DNA of 64,000 nucleotides from Candidatus Dormiibacterota bacterium (GCA_024280995.1 JAMXLM010000040.1:19285-83284); one strand, 5' to 3'; counted from the stretch's first letter, positions 7,382-15,373 are shown. Program-made: numbers and translations. The notes: generated by a model from the letters alone, not told the origin.

Positions 7382-8428
7382 ATGACCGACGGCGGGCAGA
7401 CCGCCGACGTGATTGCGCAGCGTGTGGCTTCTTTCATCGACGGCGCCAACAAGACGCTCGACGTCGCGATCTACGACCTCCGGCTCGAAGAGTCGCCCGC
7501 GGACACACTGCTCGCTTCGTTCACCGCCGCGGTGAAACGCGGCGTCAACGTCCGCCTCATCTTCAACCAGGACCACGGCCTGGCCATCCCGGTGCCGCCC
7601 CCGCCGGAGATCGACTGGGCTTTCGTGGACAAGCTCAAGGCCGCCGGCGTCCAGGTCAAGCCGGTGCCGGGCATTCCCGACCTCATGCACCACAAGTACG
7701 TGATACGCGACGCCGAATGGGTGCTCACCGGCTCGACCAACTGGACGAACGACTCGTGGAATAGGGAAGAGAACGCGATGTTCACCGTCGAGTCCAGCGA
7801 GGTCGCCAGCGACTACGGGATCAACTTCGAGGGCCTGTGGGACACGCCGGTGGTCGCCGTCTCCGGGCGGGCGTCGTTTCCGTGGACCGCGCTTGCGGAC
7901 GGCACGCGAGTGCGTCCGTACTTCTGTCCAGGACGTGCGCTGAAGCTGGTGCACGCGATGTCGCGCTCGCTGTCCTCGGCAGAAAAGCGGATTCGCGTCT
8001 GCTCGCCCGTCATCACGTCGGGTCCGGTGCTCGGCACGCTGGCGGAGCTGTCCGAGCATCCAAAAGTGGACATCGCCGGTGTCTACGATGCGACTCAGAT
8101 GGACGAGGTTCAGCGACAGTGGTCGTCGCAAGGCGGAGCGACGTGGAAGATCGGCGCATTCCACACCGTCATCGCAGCCAACCGTTTTGGCGCCAAGCGC
8201 TCGACGCCGTACGCGGTCGGGTCGGTGCACGACTTCATGCACGCCAAGATCCTGGTCGCGGATGACTATGTGTACGTGGGCAGCTTCAACCTCTCGCACA
8301 GCGGCGAGAGCAACGCCGAGAACGTGATCCAGATCGAGAGCCAGGAGATCGCGGACCTGTGCGCGGCGTTCATCGACCAGGTGGCGGCGCGATACCGCGT
8401 GGCACCGCCGGTGAACGTAACCACCTGA
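7382..8428 (+). CDS. Phospholipase D-like protein with two HKD motifs
   Basis: The 348-residue protein has the PLD superfamily duplication: first motif H-x-K-x4-D in LMHHKYVIRD followed by GSTNWTNDSW, second in FMHAKILVADD followed by GSFNLSHSGESNAEN. Both His and Lys pairs are intact, so it should be an active phosphodiesterase or transferase; substrate could be lipid or nucleic acid. No signal peptide is seen. The ATG at 7382 starts just before the first domain; the longer frame upstream overlaps the LOG gene and is not coding. The stop forms CTGA with the next gene. Confidence 0.85.
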   Translation: MTDGGQTADVIAQRVASFIDGANKTLDVAIYDLRLEESPADTLLASFTAAVKRGVNVRLIFNQDHGLAIPVPPPPEIDWAFVDKLKAAGVQVKPVPGIPDLMHHKYVIRDAEWVLTGSTNWTNDSWNREENAMFTVESSEVASDYGINFEGLWDTPVVAVSGRASFPWTALADGTRVRPYFCPGRALKLVHAMSRSLSSAEKRIRVCSPVITSGPVLGTLAELSEHPKVDIAGVYDATQMDEVQRQWSSQGGATWKIGAFHTVIAANRFGAKRSTPYAVGSVHDFMHAKILVADDYVYVGSFNLSHSGESNAENVIQIESQEIADLCAAFIDQVAARYRVAPPVNVTT

Positions 8429-9825
8429 TCAATCGCAGCACCGGTCTCTGGCTCGCGGCGGCGCTTGGCGTCGTAGCCCTTGTCGCCGTTCTCTGGGCGG
8501 CGCCCAGGCTTCAGCCCGCGGAAGGCGGAACGCTCGTGGTCATCGTCGCCGGTCGTACAGCGACGACCCTCCCCGATTCGGCGCTTGCTCTCGGCCGCGG
8601 GGGAGACTGGTCGGCGGTCGGGAACGTCTCGGGAAGCGTGCCCGCGGCGCCGGACCAGCGGCAAGTCTTGACCGCCTCACTTCCCGCCGGCCGCTACGAC
8701 GGCGTCCAGCTCGGCGCGGATTCCTCTCGTGTGACGGTGACGATCACGGCCGGCCAGGTCGAGCCTGTGTTGATCGGGATCGACGGCGGAAGGCTGCTGC
8801 CGGGAGCCGTGTACGCGGGCAACGACGACATCAACCTCGGGCTCGGCGAGCTGGCCGGGAAGTTCGTGCCCATGCCCGCCTTTCAGCTGACCGACCAGTG
8901 GGGCCATGCATTGACTCTCGACACCGTCGCCGGGAAGGACGTGATCATCGCGGCCTTTCACACCACTTGCCACGAGACGTGTCCGCTCTACACGGCCTTG
9001 TTCTTGCAGCTGGCGAAGCAGACACACGGGTCGGTCGCGCTCGTCGAGGCGACCACCGATCCCGCGACCGACACGCCCGCGGCGTTGACCGCCTACGCGA
9101 AACAGATTGGCGCAAGCTGGACGTTCGCCACCGGGACCACGGAAGAGATGTCGAGTTTCTGGAAGCCATTCGGGGTCGAGCTCGCGAGCGGTGACACTCA
9201 CACCTCGACACTGGCCCTTGTCGACCGGCACGGATACATCCGGCTCGTCTATCGCGGCGTGCCCAAGGTCGGCAACGACATCCCGCCTTCGCTCGTCACT
9301 TCGCTGAGCGCGGCCGGGTTGAGCGAGCTCGCGGCCGGCGGTGACGGCTGGGGCGCGCCGGACGTGCTCCAGGCGCTGTCGACCATCCGACAGGGCGAGG
9401 CAGCTCCTCAGAACGGCGGCGGGAGGGCGCCGGTGTTCAGGCTGACCTCGAGCGAGGGCATCACCGTGCAGCTGTCCGACCTGCTCGGCCGGCCTTTCGT
9501 GCTGAACTTCTGGGCGACGTACTGCCCGCCCTGCAAGGCGGAGATGCCGATGCTGGACCGCGATCTCAAGGCTTACCCGAGCGTCCGGCTGGTGCTCGTC
9601 GACGAGGGCGAGACCCCAGACGCGGCCCGCGCATTCCTGACGAGCCTCGGCCTCTCGAGGCCGACTCTCCTCGACACCGACCTCGGCGTCGGGCGCTCGT
9701 ACGGCCTCAGCGCGCTGCCCATGACCGTGTTCGTGAGGTCGGACGGAACGATCGATCGCCGCCAGGTCGGCCAGCTCGACGAGGGGGTCCTGGCCTCAGA
9801 GCTGTCGATCTTGTCCGGCCAGTAG
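8425..9825 (+). CDS. Membrane-anchored SCO1/SenC-TlpA thioredoxin fusion protein
   Basis: The protein has four parts: a signal anchor (residues about 8-26), a beta-rich domain resembling DUF4382 (about 35-142), a SCO domain with copper ligands C182xxxC186 and His259, and a TlpA-like thioredoxin domain with C367PPC370. SCO proteins deliver copper to the CuA site of cytochrome oxidase and TlpA-type thioredoxins keep those Cys reduced, so both steps may be joined in one extracytoplasmic protein. ctaA and ctaB follow, which supports oxidase assembly. The start is unusual: the only canonical start is GTG 8359, 70 nt inside the PLD gene; CTG 8425 forms a CTGA overlap and puts the anchor at the very N-terminus. 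Confidence 0.85.
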   Translation: MINRSTGLWLAAALGVVALVAVLWAAPRLQPAEGGTLVVIVAGRTATTLPDSALALGRGGDWSAVGNVSGSVPAAPDQRQVLTASLPAGRYDGVQLGADSSRVTVTITAGQVEPVLIGIDGGRLLPGAVYAGNDDINLGLGELAGKFVPMPAFQLTDQWGHALTLDTVAGKDVIIAAFHTTCHETCPLYTALFLQLAKQTHGSVALVEATTDPATDTPAALTAYAKQIGASWTFATGTTEEMSSFWKPFGVELASGDTHTSTLALVDRHGYIRLVYRGVPKVGNDIPPSLVTSLSAAGLSELAAGGDGWGAPDVLQALSTIRQGEAAPQNGGGRAPVFRLTSSEGITVQLSDLLGRPFVLNFWATYCPPCKAEMPMLDRDLKAYPSVRLVLVDEGETPDAARAFLTSLGLSRPTLLDTDLGVGRSYGLSALPMTVFVRSDGTIDRRQVGQLDEGVLASELSILSGQ

Positions 9826-9839
9826 AGTTACGACACTAG

Positions 9840-10739
9840 ATGCTCTCAGTCGGGGTTTTTCGACGCCTCGCGTTCGTCACCGCCCTTTTCGCCTATCTCC
9901 AGATCGCGCTTGGCGGCGTCGTGCGGGTCTCAGGCTCCGGGCTCGGATGCCCGGATTGGCCCCTCTGCAACGGCCGGCCCTACCCGCCGGCAAACGTGCA
10001 CTCGATCATCGAGTACTCGCACCGCCTGGTCGGGTCGATCACGGAACTGCTGATCGTCATCACCGTAGTTGCGGCGTGGATCGTGTTTCGACGCAGCAGG
10101 CCGGCTGTGGCGTGGCTCGCGACGGCCGCGCTTGCGGCGGGCTTGAGTGAAGCGTTGTTGGGCGGGATCGTTGTGGAGAACGAGCTTGCTCCGTGGATGG
10201 TCTTGTTCCACCTCGGCCTCGCGATGATCATCCTGGGCTTGCTGGTCGCGACCGCGATCATGTCGCTGCCCGCCACTCAGGGGACGCCCCGCCGGACGCT
10301 GTGGGTGGCGGCCGCGGCGACCTATCTGCTGGTGCTGACGGGGTCGACCGTCGTCGCCAGCCGCGCGGACGAGAGCTGCCACGCGTGGCCGGCGTGCGGT
10401 AACGGCTTTGCGCTCGACTTCAGTGGCGCCAATGCTTTCTCGATGCTGCACCGCGGGGCGGTGCTCGTGATCGGCCTCTTCCTTATCTATGTCCTCGTGT
10501 CCGCGATGCGATCGGCGGCCCTACCTCCGGTCGCGATCGGCACCCTGTTGGTGCTCGCTCTCCAGGTGGCGGTCGGCGCGGGCGCGGCGATCACCAACGC
10601 CGGCTTCTTCAACGGCCTGCACGTCGCCATCGCGACGCTGGTGTGGGCCGGCGTTCTGTCGCTGGCGCTGTTGACTCTGCCTCGGGCTGATCACGCGGCG
10701 TCTTACGCGCGGCTGTCTGTGGAGAAACACCCGGCATGA
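9840..10739 (+). CDS. ctaA: Heme A synthase, CtaA/COX15 family
   Basis: CtaA oxidises the C8 methyl of heme O to make heme A for aa3-type oxidases. The 299-residue protein has about eight membrane spans in two four-helix halves. Heme-ligand histidines appear as EYSHR and FHLGLA in the first half and HRGAV and GLHVA in the second. Both extracellular Cys pairs are present (GCPDWPLC and SCHAWPAC), as in the CtaA type. TAGAGT lies 11 nt before the ATG, so the gene may also have its own promoter. The stop overlaps ctaB as ATGA. Confidence 0.95.
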   Translation: MLSVGVFRRLAFVTALFAYLQIALGGVVRVSGSGLGCPDWPLCNGRPYPPANVHSIIEYSHRLVGSITELLIVITVVAAWIVFRRSRPAVAWLATAALAAGLSEALLGGIVVENELAPWMVLFHLGLAMIILGLLVATAIMSLPATQGTPRRTLWVAAAATYLLVLTGSTVVASRADESCHAWPACGNGFALDFSGANAFSMLHRGAVLVIGLFLIYVLVSAMRSAALPPVAIGTLLVLALQVAVGAGAAITNAGFFNGLHVAIATLVWAGVLSLALLTLPRADHAASYARLSVEKHPA

Positions 10740-11590
10740 GCGTGCTCCGCGACTACCTCAGCCTCTTGAAGCTTCGCGTGGTGCTTCTCCTGGACGCGAC
10801 CGCGGTGCTGGTGATGATTCCGGCAGCGCAGGGCCACCCGAGCGTGCGCGCGATGCTGGCCGTGCTCGTGGGGGGCACGCTCGCCGCCGGCGGCGCCCAC
10901 GCGATCAACTGCTGGTTCGACCGCGACATCGACGCCGAGATGAACCGAACGCGCCGCCGCCCGCTGCCGAGCGGCCGCATCCCCGCCTGGCACGCGCTGG
11001 TCATCGGCATCGGGCTGATCGCGCTTTCGTTCGTGGTGCTGTGGCTGGGCGCCAACCTGCTCGCCGCCGCGCTCGCCCTGTTCGGGGCGCTTGTGTACGT
11101 CTTCGTCTACACGGTCTGGCTTAAACGTTCCACGCCGCAAAACATCGTCATCGGGGGCGCCGCGGGAGCGATGCCTCCGCTGGTGGGCTGGGCCGCCGCC
11201 ACCGGGCGGCTCGACCTCACCGCCCTGGCGCTCTTCGGCGTCGTCTTCTTCTGGACGCCGCCGCATTTCTGGGCTCTGGCCCAGCTGTTGAAGAACGACT
11301 ACGCGCGCGCAAGCGTGCCGATGCTGCCGGTCGTGGCCGGCGAGCGGTCGGCCAAGCGGCAGACGATCGTTTACGCGATTCTCACCGTGGCCGCCAGCGT
11401 GGTGCCCTTCTTCACCGGCTCGGCCGGCCCGGTTTACCTCGGCGGGGCGATCGTGCTCGGCGCGGGCCTGGTCGGAATAGCGCTGCTCGATCTCGAGGGA
11501 AGAGGCTGGACGCGGCGGCTGTGGCGCTACTCGATGGTGTATGTCGCGGTCCTGTTTCTCGTCTTTGCCGTTTCGCCGTTCCTGCCGTGA
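10736..11590 (+). CDS. ctaB: Protoheme IX farnesyltransferase (heme O synthase)
   Basis: CtaB adds a farnesyl group to heme b, making heme O, the substrate of CtaA. It is a 284-residue UbiA-superfamily membrane protein with the prenyl-diphosphate motif NCWFDRDIDAEMNRT (NxxxDxxxD, about residue 57) and a second polar loop region at about residue 180. Gene order SCO-TlpA, ctaA, ctaB gives a complete heme A and copper-delivery unit; the oxidase subunits themselves are not in this window. Confidence 0.95.
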   Translation: MSVLRDYLSLLKLRVVLLLDATAVLVMIPAAQGHPSVRAMLAVLVGGTLAAGGAHAINCWFDRDIDAEMNRTRRRPLPSGRIPAWHALVIGIGLIALSFVVLWLGANLLAAALALFGALVYVFVYTVWLKRSTPQNIVIGGAAGAMPPLVGWAAATGRLDLTALALFGVVFFWTPPHFWALAQLLKNDYARASVPMLPVVAGERSAKRQTIVYAILTVAASVVPFFTGSAGPVYLGGAIVLGAGLVGIALLDLEGRGWTRRLWRYSMVYVAVLFLVFAVSPFLP

Positions 11591-12243
11591 ACCTCGAGAT
11601 AGTTCGACTCCATCTCGCGCACATCAAGAGCTTCAACGACATCCCGGTGCACGGTTTCGTCATCAAGCATCCGCGCGCGGGCGCGATCCTGGTCGACAGC
11701 GGCGTCGGATGGGGCGACGAAGACTTGATCCGCGAATGGAAGGTCGTCAACCGCCACGCCGCCGACGCCCTGGCCGAGCATGACCTCAGCCCGGCCGACG
11801 TCAAGATCGTCATCAACAGCCACCTCCATTTCGACCACTGCGGTCAGAACGCGGTGTTCAAGCATGCCCCGTTCTACGTCCAGCGCGGGGAGTTGGACCG
11901 TGCGCGCAAGTCGGGCGACACGATCCAGTGGTTCGACTTCGCCGGCGCGCGATTCGAGCTCCTCGACGGCGATGCCGAGATCGCGGACGGGGTGCGCGTG
12001 GTGGCTACCCCGGGCCACACCTCCGGGCATCAAAGCGTTCTCGTGGACACCGCCGACGGGAGCGCCGTGATGATCGGCGACGCGGCCTACACGGCGGACA
12101 TATACGCGCAAGCCGGGGATGCGGACCTCTCGAAATGGCCCGGCCAGCATGAGAACCGGGAGCAGTGGACGCATTCGATCGAGCGCCTGCACGGCTTGCA
12201 CCCTCACGCCGTCCACTTCTGCCACGACGCCCGCGTCGTTTAG
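11587..12243 (+). CDS. MBL-fold metallo-hydrolase, lactonase-like
   Basis: The 218-residue protein has the zinc motif SHLHFDHCGQ (HxHxDH), the third His in TPGHTSGH, the bridging Asp in IGDAAY and a C-terminal FCHDA His. The arrangement resembles N-acyl homoserine lactonases, but many hydrolases share it and no quorum-sensing gene is near. The start is GTG overlapping the ctaB stop as GTGA. Translational coupling to ctaB may be positional only. Confidence 0.85.
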   Translation: MNLEIVRLHLAHIKSFNDIPVHGFVIKHPRAGAILVDSGVGWGDEDLIREWKVVNRHAADALAEHDLSPADVKIVINSHLHFDHCGQNAVFKHAPFYVQRGELDRARKSGDTIQWFDFAGARFELLDGDAEIADGVRVVATPGHTSGHQSVLVDTADGSAVMIGDAAYTADIYAQAGDADLSKWPGQHENREQWTHSIERLHGLHPHAVHFCHDARVV

Positions 12244-12246
12244 AAG

Positions 12247-13062
12247 ATGAGCTTCGGGCCCCTGGTCTCCGCCGACTGGTTGCACGCCCACGTCGGCGAT
12301 CCCGATGTCCGCGTGATCGACTTCCGCTGGTATTTGAAGGGCCGCAATGGGCGGGATGAATACAGCAACGGGCACATCCCCGGCGCGGTGTTTGTCGAAC
12401 TCGATGCGGTCACCGGCAGCGGAGGGGGAGGACGTCACCCGCTGCCGGCACGTGAGCAGTTCGAAGGCGCTATGCGCGCGGCAGGCGTCTCGGACCACTC
12501 CCGCGTCGTGGTCTACGACGACGCCGGCGCCTCGGTCGCCGCTCGGTTGTGGTTCCTGCTCCGTTACTTTGGACACCAGGCGGCGGCGGTGCTCGACGGC
12601 GGGATCGGGGCGTGGGGGGCTCCCCTCGTCACCGACGTCCCGGACGTAGCGCCCGGCGACTTCCGCGCGAGCGAGCCCGACGCCACCCTCGTTCTCGACT
12701 TCAAGGCGGTCAGCGAGCTGCGAGGCGTGCCGCTGATAGACGCCCGCGCGGGTGAGCGATACCGAGGTGAGACCGAGCCCATCGACCCGAAGGCCGGACA
12801 CGTGCCGGGCGCGTTGAGCGCGCCATTCTCCGAGAACGTGCAGCAGGACGGGAAACTGAAATCGCGCGAGGACCTGCGGCGGCGGTACGCGGAGCTCGGC
12901 GCGGACGAGGGCGCGGTTTTCTACTGCGGCTCAGGCGTCAACGCAAGCCAGCACCTGCTGGCGATGGCGGTTGCGGGGCTGCCGAACGCGAGACTGTACG
13001 CGGGCTCGTGGAGCGATTGGTCGAATCGCGACCTTCCGGTGGCTACCGGCCCAGAACCCTGA
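12247..13062 (+). CDS. Two-domain sulfurtransferase (3-mercaptopyruvate/thiosulfate type)
   Basis: The 271-residue protein has two rhodanese domains. The N-terminal one is inactive (DDAGAS replaces the Cys loop) and the C-terminal one carries Cys227 in YCGSGVNAS. A CGSGV loop is closer to 3-mercaptopyruvate sulfurtransferases than to thiosulfate sulfurtransferases (typically CRxGxT). The product would move sulfane sulfur to cyanide or thiol acceptors. It follows the MBL hydrolase by 3 nt, so it is likely in the same transcript. Confidence 0.88.
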   Translation: MSFGPLVSADWLHAHVGDPDVRVIDFRWYLKGRNGRDEYSNGHIPGAVFVELDAVTGSGGGGRHPLPAREQFEGAMRAAGVSDHSRVVVYDDAGASVAARLWFLLRYFGHQAAAVLDGGIGAWGAPLVTDVPDVAPGDFRASEPDATLVLDFKAVSELRGVPLIDARAGERYRGETEPIDPKAGHVPGALSAPFSENVQQDGKLKSREDLRRRYAELGADEGAVFYCGSGVNASQHLLAMAVAGLPNARLYAGSWSDWSNRDLPVATGPEP

Positions 13063-13080
13063 GGCTCCAGCCCGAGCCTC

Positions 13081-13086
13081 TAGTAT
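13081..13086 (+). promoter_or_regulatory. -10 box of a leaderless promoter for fabI
   Basis: TAGTAT ends 6 nt before the ATG of fabI. No Shine-Dalgarno is present in the 30 nt upstream gap. Confidence 0.6.
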
Positions 13087-13092
13087 CTGGCC

Positions 13093-13881
13093 ATGATTCT
13101 GAAAGGGAAGCGAGTACTCATCGCCGGAATGTCAGACCGGCGCAGCATCGGATTTGCGATCGCCCAGGAAGCGCAGCGCGAGGGCGCGGAGATTCTCCTC
13201 ACCAGCTTCGGCCGGATGATGAGCATCACGCAGATGACCGCGAAAAAGCTAGACCCGGTGCCGGAAATCCTCGAGATGGACGTGAGCAAACCATCTGACA
13301 TCGCGGACGCGGTGAAGGAGACGTCGCGGCGCTGGGACAGCCTCGACGCGATGGTGCACTCCGTCGCTTTTGCGCCGGCGGATGCGCTCGGCGGCCAATT
13401 TCTCAATACTCCCTGGGAAAGCGTCGCCACCGCGCTTCAGGTCAGCGCATTCTCATTCAAGGAAATGGCGCGCGGATTTCTTCCGCTGATGAAGGAGCGC
13501 GGCGGATCGATGGTCACCATCGACTTCGACAATTCCACGGCCGCCTGGCCCAAGTACGACTGGATGGGCGTGTCCAAGGCGGCGCTCGAATCCGTGACCC
13601 GATACCTCGCCCGTGACCTGGGGCGCTACAAGATTCGCGTCAACGCGGTGTGCGCCGGCCCCCTGGCGACCCTCGCCGCGAGCGGCATCCCCGGGTTCAA
13701 AGACTTCGAGGAAGTCTGGGAGAAGAGGGCTCCGCTCGGTTGGAGCCTGCAGGACAAATCCCCCGTCGGCCGGGCCGTGTGCGTCTTGCTTTCCGACTAT
13801 CTCGATATGACCACGGGCGAGCTCCTGCACGTCGATGGCGGCTACCACGCGATGGGGACTGAACTGCCACCGGCCGACTGA
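13093..13881 (+). CDS. fabI: Enoyl-ACP reductase, InhA-like
   Basis: This NADH-dependent reductase completes each fatty-acid elongation cycle. The cofactor start KGKRVLIAGMSDRRSIGFAIA is the divergent SDR loop of FabI, and the catalytic pair is Tyr155 and Lys162 in YDWMGVSK. The flanking IDFDNST and SVTRYLARDLGRYKIRVNAV match mycobacterial InhA more than proteobacterial FabI. At 262 residues it is full length, ending with DGGYHAMG. It appears monocistronic with a leaderless promoter. Confidence 0.93.
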   Translation: MILKGKRVLIAGMSDRRSIGFAIAQEAQREGAEILLTSFGRMMSITQMTAKKLDPVPEILEMDVSKPSDIADAVKETSRRWDSLDAMVHSVAFAPADALGGQFLNTPWESVATALQVSAFSFKEMARGFLPLMKERGGSMVTIDFDNSTAAWPKYDWMGVSKAALESVTRYLARDLGRYKIRVNAVCAGPLATLAASGIPGFKDFEEVWEKRAPLGWSLQDKSPVGRAVCVLLSDYLDMTTGELLHVDGGYHAMGTELPPAD

Positions 13882-13954
13882 CCCCAGATCTTGTATGGAC
13901 CTGGCGACAAGGCCGCAACATCGTGTTAGGCTCTTCCCGAAATCCTGGGGCGGA

Positions 13955-14014
13955 CCCAGATGCAAACGGCCCCAGAAGCAAACGGCCCAGAAACAAACGG
14001 CCCAGAAACAACGG
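13955..14014 (+). repeat. Four tandem copies of a 15-nt unit
   Basis: Units CCCAGATGCAAACGG, CCCAGAAGCAAACGG, CCCAGAAACAAACGG and CCCAGAAACAACGG run head to tail, with one extra C after the first. The last ends in the Shine-Dalgarno of the RNase H-like gene. If the frame were translated from the ATG at 13895, the units would encode a Gln/Lys/Thr repeat; otherwise they are a repeat in the 5' untranslated region. Confidence 0.85.
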
Positions 14015-14029
14015 GAGGACAGCAGTTTG
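14013..14029 (+). promoter_or_regulatory. Ribosome binding site and TTG start of the RNase H-like gene
   Basis: GGGAGGA at 14013-14019 lies 7 nt before TTG 14027. This is one of the strongest Shine-Dalgarno matches in the window and is the reason for choosing this start over the in-frame ATG at 13895. Confidence 0.6.
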
Positions 14030-14440
14030 CGGGAGTGCCTGGTGATCTACGTAGACGCCGCGCTGGACAAGCATGGCCGGGCCGGATGTGGCCTGGCCGT
14101 TTTTGTTAGAGGCCGGGCCGTCTACACAGAGTCGTTCGGCTTTTCGCATATCGGCGGATCGGCCCAGCTGGAGGCACACGTGTGTGCGGGCGCGCTCGAC
14201 CTCGCGGCGGCGCGCTGGCCACACCACCGCGTGATCGTGCGCACGGATTGCGCTCCGGTGGTCCGAAGTCGAATGCCCTCGAGCGACAGTTTTCGCATCG
14301 CAGTGCACGAAGTTCGCGAACGATGCCGGCGCGGCTGGCGCGTCGTCCGTTATGTAAGTCGGAAGGCAAATCCCGCACATGAGCTCGCGCGCGAAGGATT
14401 GAAGAGTCTGTCGAAGCAGCAACTTCTGGTCGCGGCGTAG
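14027..14440 (+). CDS. RNase H-like fold protein
   Basis: The 137-residue product opens with the RNase HI pattern: a strand ending in Asp10 (VIYVDAAL), a Gly-rich second strand, Glu49 in AQLEAHVCAGAL, and Asp74 in VIVRTDCAPVV. These are the first three acidic residues of the RNase H active site; a fourth acidic residue is not clear. The C-terminal half is basic. It could be a small RNase HI or a reverse-transcriptase-like RNase H domain protein acting on RNA-DNA hybrids. TAGGCT at 13927-13932 is a candidate -10 box, giving a leader that contains the tandem repeats. Confidence 0.65.
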   Translation: MRECLVIYVDAALDKHGRAGCGLAVFVRGRAVYTESFGFSHIGGSAQLEAHVCAGALDLAAARWPHHRVIVRTDCAPVVRSRMPSSDSFRIAVHEVRERCRRGWRVVRYVSRKANPAHELAREGLKSLSKQQLLVAA

Positions 14441-14463
14441 GAATAAATCTCGCCTGAAAATTC

Positions 14464-14510
14464 AAATCGGGCGCAGCAACTAGTATTGCTGCGCTCGATT
14501 TCTCTTTTTC
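14464..14510 (+). terminator. Strong intrinsic terminator hairpin
   Basis: AAATCGGGCGCAGCAA at 14464-14479 pairs with TTGCTGCGCTCGATTT at 14486-14501, 16 base pairs with a single G-U, closing a 6-nt loop (CTAGTA), followed by CTCTTTTT. It lies after the RNase H-like gene. The loop and next base also spell TAGTAT, a -10-like box for the following AT-hook gene, so the same palindrome could serve as an operator. Confidence 0.8.
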
Positions 14511-14523
14511 GCAGGGAGTGAAA

Positions 14524-14874
14524 ATGGCACCAGAGGAAGCACAGTCAACCGCGCCGCGCCGCAGAGGACGTCCGCCAGGCTCGAAGACACGCCGCCGCCG
14601 GACGACGGCGGGCGGGGGCGATCTCGTGGCTCAGCTGAACGCGATGGTCGCGGAGCTCATCAAGAAGAACCGGCAGCTCCAGCGCCAGGTGGCGCGGCTC
14701 AGCGAAAAGGCAGGCGCGTCGAAAGCCACCAAGGGCGTGGAGCGAAGCCTGCGCACGATCTCACGGCGTGTGCAGAAGGCGCTCGGCGGCACCACGACTC
14801 GCCGGCGCAAGGCTGCTCCCGCGAATGGGCGCCGGCGCAAGGCGACGACCACGCGGCGTAAGAAAAGCTCCTAG
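14524..14874 (+). CDS. Small basic AT-hook DNA-binding protein
   Basis: The 116-residue protein has an AT-hook (RGRPPGSK, residues about 14-21) near the N-terminus, a short coiled-coil segment (LVAQLNAMVAELIKKNRQL) and a Lys/Arg/Thr/Ala-rich tail with RRRK repeats like histone H1 or mycobacterial nucleoid proteins. It most likely coats or bends DNA in the nucleoid. AGGGAG at 14513-14518 is 5 nt before the ATG. No homologue can be named from memory. Confidence 0.65.
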   Translation: MAPEEAQSTAPRRRGRPPGSKTRRRRTTAGGGDLVAQLNAMVAELIKKNRQLQRQVARLSEKAGASKATKGVERSLRTISRRVQKALGGTTTRRRKAAPANGRRRKATTTRRKKSS

Positions 14875-14887
14875 CAGGAAAAGTTTT

Positions 14888-15259
14888 CTAGAACGTCCCT
14901 TCGTTCATCCGCTTGGCGGTGTGATACGCGTCGAGAATGCTGAACATCCACAGACCCGCACCGCCAAGCTCCATCGGAATTCCGATGGCGGCGCCGAGGA
15001 CCGAGAGATCCAGGTCGAAACCGAAAAATTGCAAACCGCCGACTCCGACGAGGTAGGCGACGCCCTTCAAGTTCTGGCCCAAATAGAAATGGCCGAGACC
15101 CGGCACGAGCGCGAGAAAGCCTGCAGCGATGGGACTCTTTCGCGAGCGAACGTACGGCGGGGCGTATCCGCCCGAGGAAGACGAACCGCAGCGCGGGCAT
15201 GGCGCGTTCGGGTTGGTGAGCAGCAGACCACAGCGTCCGCAGAGAACTTCGGTAGCCAT
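14888..15259 (-). CDS. Zinc-ribbon membrane protein
   Basis: The 123-residue product has an N-terminal zinc ribbon (CGRC and CPRC, residues about 7-26), a Ser/Gly/Tyr linker, then two to three hydrophobic spans beginning SPIAAGFLALVPGLGHFYLGQ, which looks like the TM2 family turn motif. Such proteins are widespread and uncharacterised. The ATG chosen opens directly on the zinc ribbon; the longer frame would add 15 unrelated residues. It is convergent with the AT-hook gene. Confidence 0.65.
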   Translation of the reverse strand: MATEVLCGRCGLLLTNPNAPCPRCGSSSSGGYAPPYVRSRKSPIAAGFLALVPGLGHFYLGQNLKGVAYLVGVGGLQFFGFDLDLSVLGAAIGIPMELGGAGLWMFSILDAYHTAKRMNEGTF

Positions 15260-15360
15260 CTCCGTTCCAGTTTGCCCTTTTTGGAAGCAGCCTGAAACCA
15301 GCAAATCCGGGCGTCGATCTCGCGAATCTGCGTCGAATTTGCGGTTCAGGTTGCTTCTGC

Positions 15361-15366
15361 TAGCGT
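15361..15366 (+). promoter_or_regulatory. -10 box of a leaderless promoter for the acyl-CoA dehydrogenase operon
   Basis: TAGCGT ends 7 nt before the GTG start at 15374, with no Shine-Dalgarno between. Confidence 0.55.
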
Positions 15367-15373
15367 CCTAACC

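Noticed and set aside
13955..14014. Possible CRISPR-like array
   Set aside because: The four units are directly tandem with no spacers and are only 14-15 nt long; no cas gene is near.
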